The notes under the pieces: model-generated | What the model was told of the DNA's origin: nothing | What the model saw: only the letters and a program-made list of their open reading frames with translations | The model's database searches: none | Assembly: GCA_900552605.1 (NCBI GenBank) | Contig: USAR01000096.1 | Location: forward strand, 1 to 6,040 | Direction of reading: 5' to 3' | DNA: 6,040 nucleotides | DNA from: an uncultured Oscillospiraceae bacterium | GTDB lineage: Bacteria > Bacillota > Clostridia > Oscillospirales > Acutalibacteraceae | Part shown: piece after piece, positions 4,780-6,040 of the stretch | Numbering within the stretch: position 1 is the stretch's first letter | Layout of the letters: each line of letters opens with the position of its first letter | Program-made: the position numbers and the translations under genes

Positions 4780-6040
4780 TTGAAACAAAACGATAACTTT
4801 TCTTTTAATGATTTTGACGATATCAATTCGTCAAGCAGCTCGCAAACGCACGATGATATAAACCTCTACACCGGCAACGGAGAGGGCAGCGGCGACGGGC
4901 AGGTTAATCTTAACAGCTTCTTTGAAGAGCAGCGGCCTAAAGAGCAATCGCGCTTTGGTTTTTTGAAAAACCGCAAAGGCGAAAGAAAAAGCGGCGGAAA
5001 GCATTTGGCTGACGCGGATGATTCGCAAAAAACGCACCGCAAATTGAGAAGACTCGGCAGAATTGCGCTAACAGTTGTGCTTGTTGGTGTTATAACCTGC
5101 GGCATAGGTGTCGGCACGGTTGTTGCGTGGCTTGCAAGTGAAGAGGCAAAGGGAACTTTCGATATGGAAGAATACGACCTCAACTCCTCGCTTGATTTCA
5201 CTTCAACGATCTATGTTAAAAACGCAAAAAGCGGCGAGTATGAAGAATATCAGCGCTTACACGGAATGTATAACCGTATATGGGTTGACAGCAAGGACAT
5301 TTCTCCAATGCTGCAGAACGCATTTATAGCGGTTGAGGATAAACGATTCAGAGAACACGCCGGTGTCGATTGGAAGAGAACAGCTTCGGCATTCATTAAC
5401 TCGTTTTTGCCAATATACAGCGGCAGACAAGGCGGCTCAACCATAACTCAACAGCTTGTTAAAAACCTCACCGATGATCGCGATGTTAGCTCTATGCGTA
5501 AGGTAAGGGAGATAATGCGTGCGCGCTATCTTGAAAATAACTATTCGAAAGACTCCATTCTTGAGTGGTATTTGAATACGATTCCGATGGGCACGGGTAT
5601 ATACGGCGTCGAGGTTGCCGCTAATTATTATTTCGGCAAAACCGCAAACGACCTTACAATTCCCGAATGTGCTTCGCTTGCGTCAATAACTCAGGAGCCG
5701 GAGGGATACAGACCCGATCTTGCTGAGAATAAAGAAGCGCATTTAAAAAGACGAAACACAATACTCCGTCTTATGTACAGCCAAAAGTTTATAACAAAGC
5801 AAGAGTATGAGGACGCAGTTAAAACCGAGCTTAAGGTGGTTGCGGATAAATCACGTCTTAACACCGACCAAGAGGTGTATTCCGACTTTGTTGTGGCGCT
5901 TATAGACGATGTTGTGGATATGCTTGTAAGCGAAAAGAAATACGACCGCGACGCAGCGGAAGAAGCTGTTTACAACGGCGGATACAAAATCTATGCAACG
6001 CTTAATAAGCAGGTGCAGTCGTCGCTTGAAAAGGTTTACA
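4780..6040 (+). CDS. Class A penicillin-binding protein, GT51 glycosyltransferase part (3' end cut off)
   Basis: Bifunctional peptidoglycan synthase that polymerises lipid II into glycan strands and, through a domain beyond the window, cross-links the peptides. The frame is open from the TTG at 4780 to the window end (420 codons). Residues 1-92 are a hydrophilic cytoplasmic tail, Ser/Asn/Asp-rich then Lys/Arg-rich. One membrane segment spans about 94-118. The GT51 domain follows with all conserved motifs: AVEDKRFREHAGVDW (catalytic Glu186), GGSTITQQLVKN (218-229), RKVREIMRARYLE (second Glu near 244), ILEWYLN...GIYGVEVAA..YFGK (260-287) and a conserved LTIPECASLAS region (292-302). The following 110 residues (ALIDDVVDML, GGYKIYATLN) match the linker before the transpeptidase domain of PBP1A/PonA-type proteins. 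The cytoplasmic tail is longer than in the best-studied family members. A monofunctional transglycosylase is unlikely given the continuing linker. Confidence 0.93.
   Translation, partial: MKQNDNFSFNDFDDINSSSSSQTHDDINLYTGNGEGSGDGQVNLNSFFEEQRPKEQSRFGFLKNRKGERKSGGKHLADADDSQKTHRKLRRLGRIALTVVLVGVITCGIGVGTVVAWLASEEAKGTFDMEEYDLNSSLDFTSTIYVKNAKSGEYEEYQRLHGMYNRIWVDSKDISPMLQNAFIAVEDKRFREHAGVDWKRTASAFINSFLPIYSGRQGGSTITQQLVKNLTDDRDVSSMRKVREIMRARYLENNYSKDSILEWYLNTIPMGTGIYGVEVAANYYFGKTANDLTIPECASLASITQEPEGYRPDLAENKEAHLKRRNTILRLMYSQKFITKQEYEDAVKTELKVVADKSRLNTDQEVYSDFVVALIDDVVDMLVSEKKYDRDAAEEAVYNGGYKIYATLNKQVQSSLEKVY

Noticed and set aside
1..6040. CRISPR array, insertion sequence with transposase, prophage genes
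   Set aside because: No regularly spaced repeats and no transposase, integrase or phage protein reading frame is visible.

Overview
The window reads as chromosomal DNA of a low-to-mid-GC Gram-positive anaerobe, most likely a Clostridia member near Oscillospiraceae/Ruminococcaceae. This is an inference from AAAGG-type Shine-Dalgarno sites, GTG/TTG starts, a coiled-coil/M23 protein family typical of Firmicutes, and a BofC-domain protein, which belongs to endospore-forming lineages. No phage, plasmid, CRISPR or antibiotic-resistance gene is visible.

Layout. Bases 1-1080 are the 3' part of a secreted coiled-coil M23 metallopeptidase gene. Bases 1188-2519 hold a complete tandem paralogue with a signal peptide. 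The two products are about 75% identical over the coiled coil and 86% over the peptidase domain (hand count), but the second has an extra 34-residue Ser-rich linker. A gene-free stretch (2520-3020) follows. It contains a 199-bp palindromic element that can fold as a nearly perfect four-way junction, then a tRNA T-arm-like fragment, then a hairpin leader. Bases 3021-4208 encode a membrane-anchored PDZ/S41 (CtpA/CtpB-type) serine protease. Converging on it with a 13-bp gap is a small minus-strand gene (4222-4554) for an anchored BofC C-terminal-domain protein. A divergent intergenic region (4555-4779) carries two overlapping, oppositely oriented sigma-A-like promoters plus small palindromes. From 4780 to the window end runs the first 420 codons of a class A penicillin-binding protein with a complete set of glycosyltransferase-51 motifs; its transpeptidase domain lies outside the window.

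How it fits together. Every confidently recognised product acts at the cell envelope: two peptidoglycan endopeptidases, one processing protease, one small anchored regulatory-type protein and one peptidoglycan polymerase. In Bacillus, CtpB (S41 with PDZ) and BofC both act in the sigma-K checkpoint of sporulation, so finding relatives of both side by side is suggestive, though this is not proof of a shared pathway here. The most unusual non-coding signal is the four-way-junction palindrome at 2537-2735.
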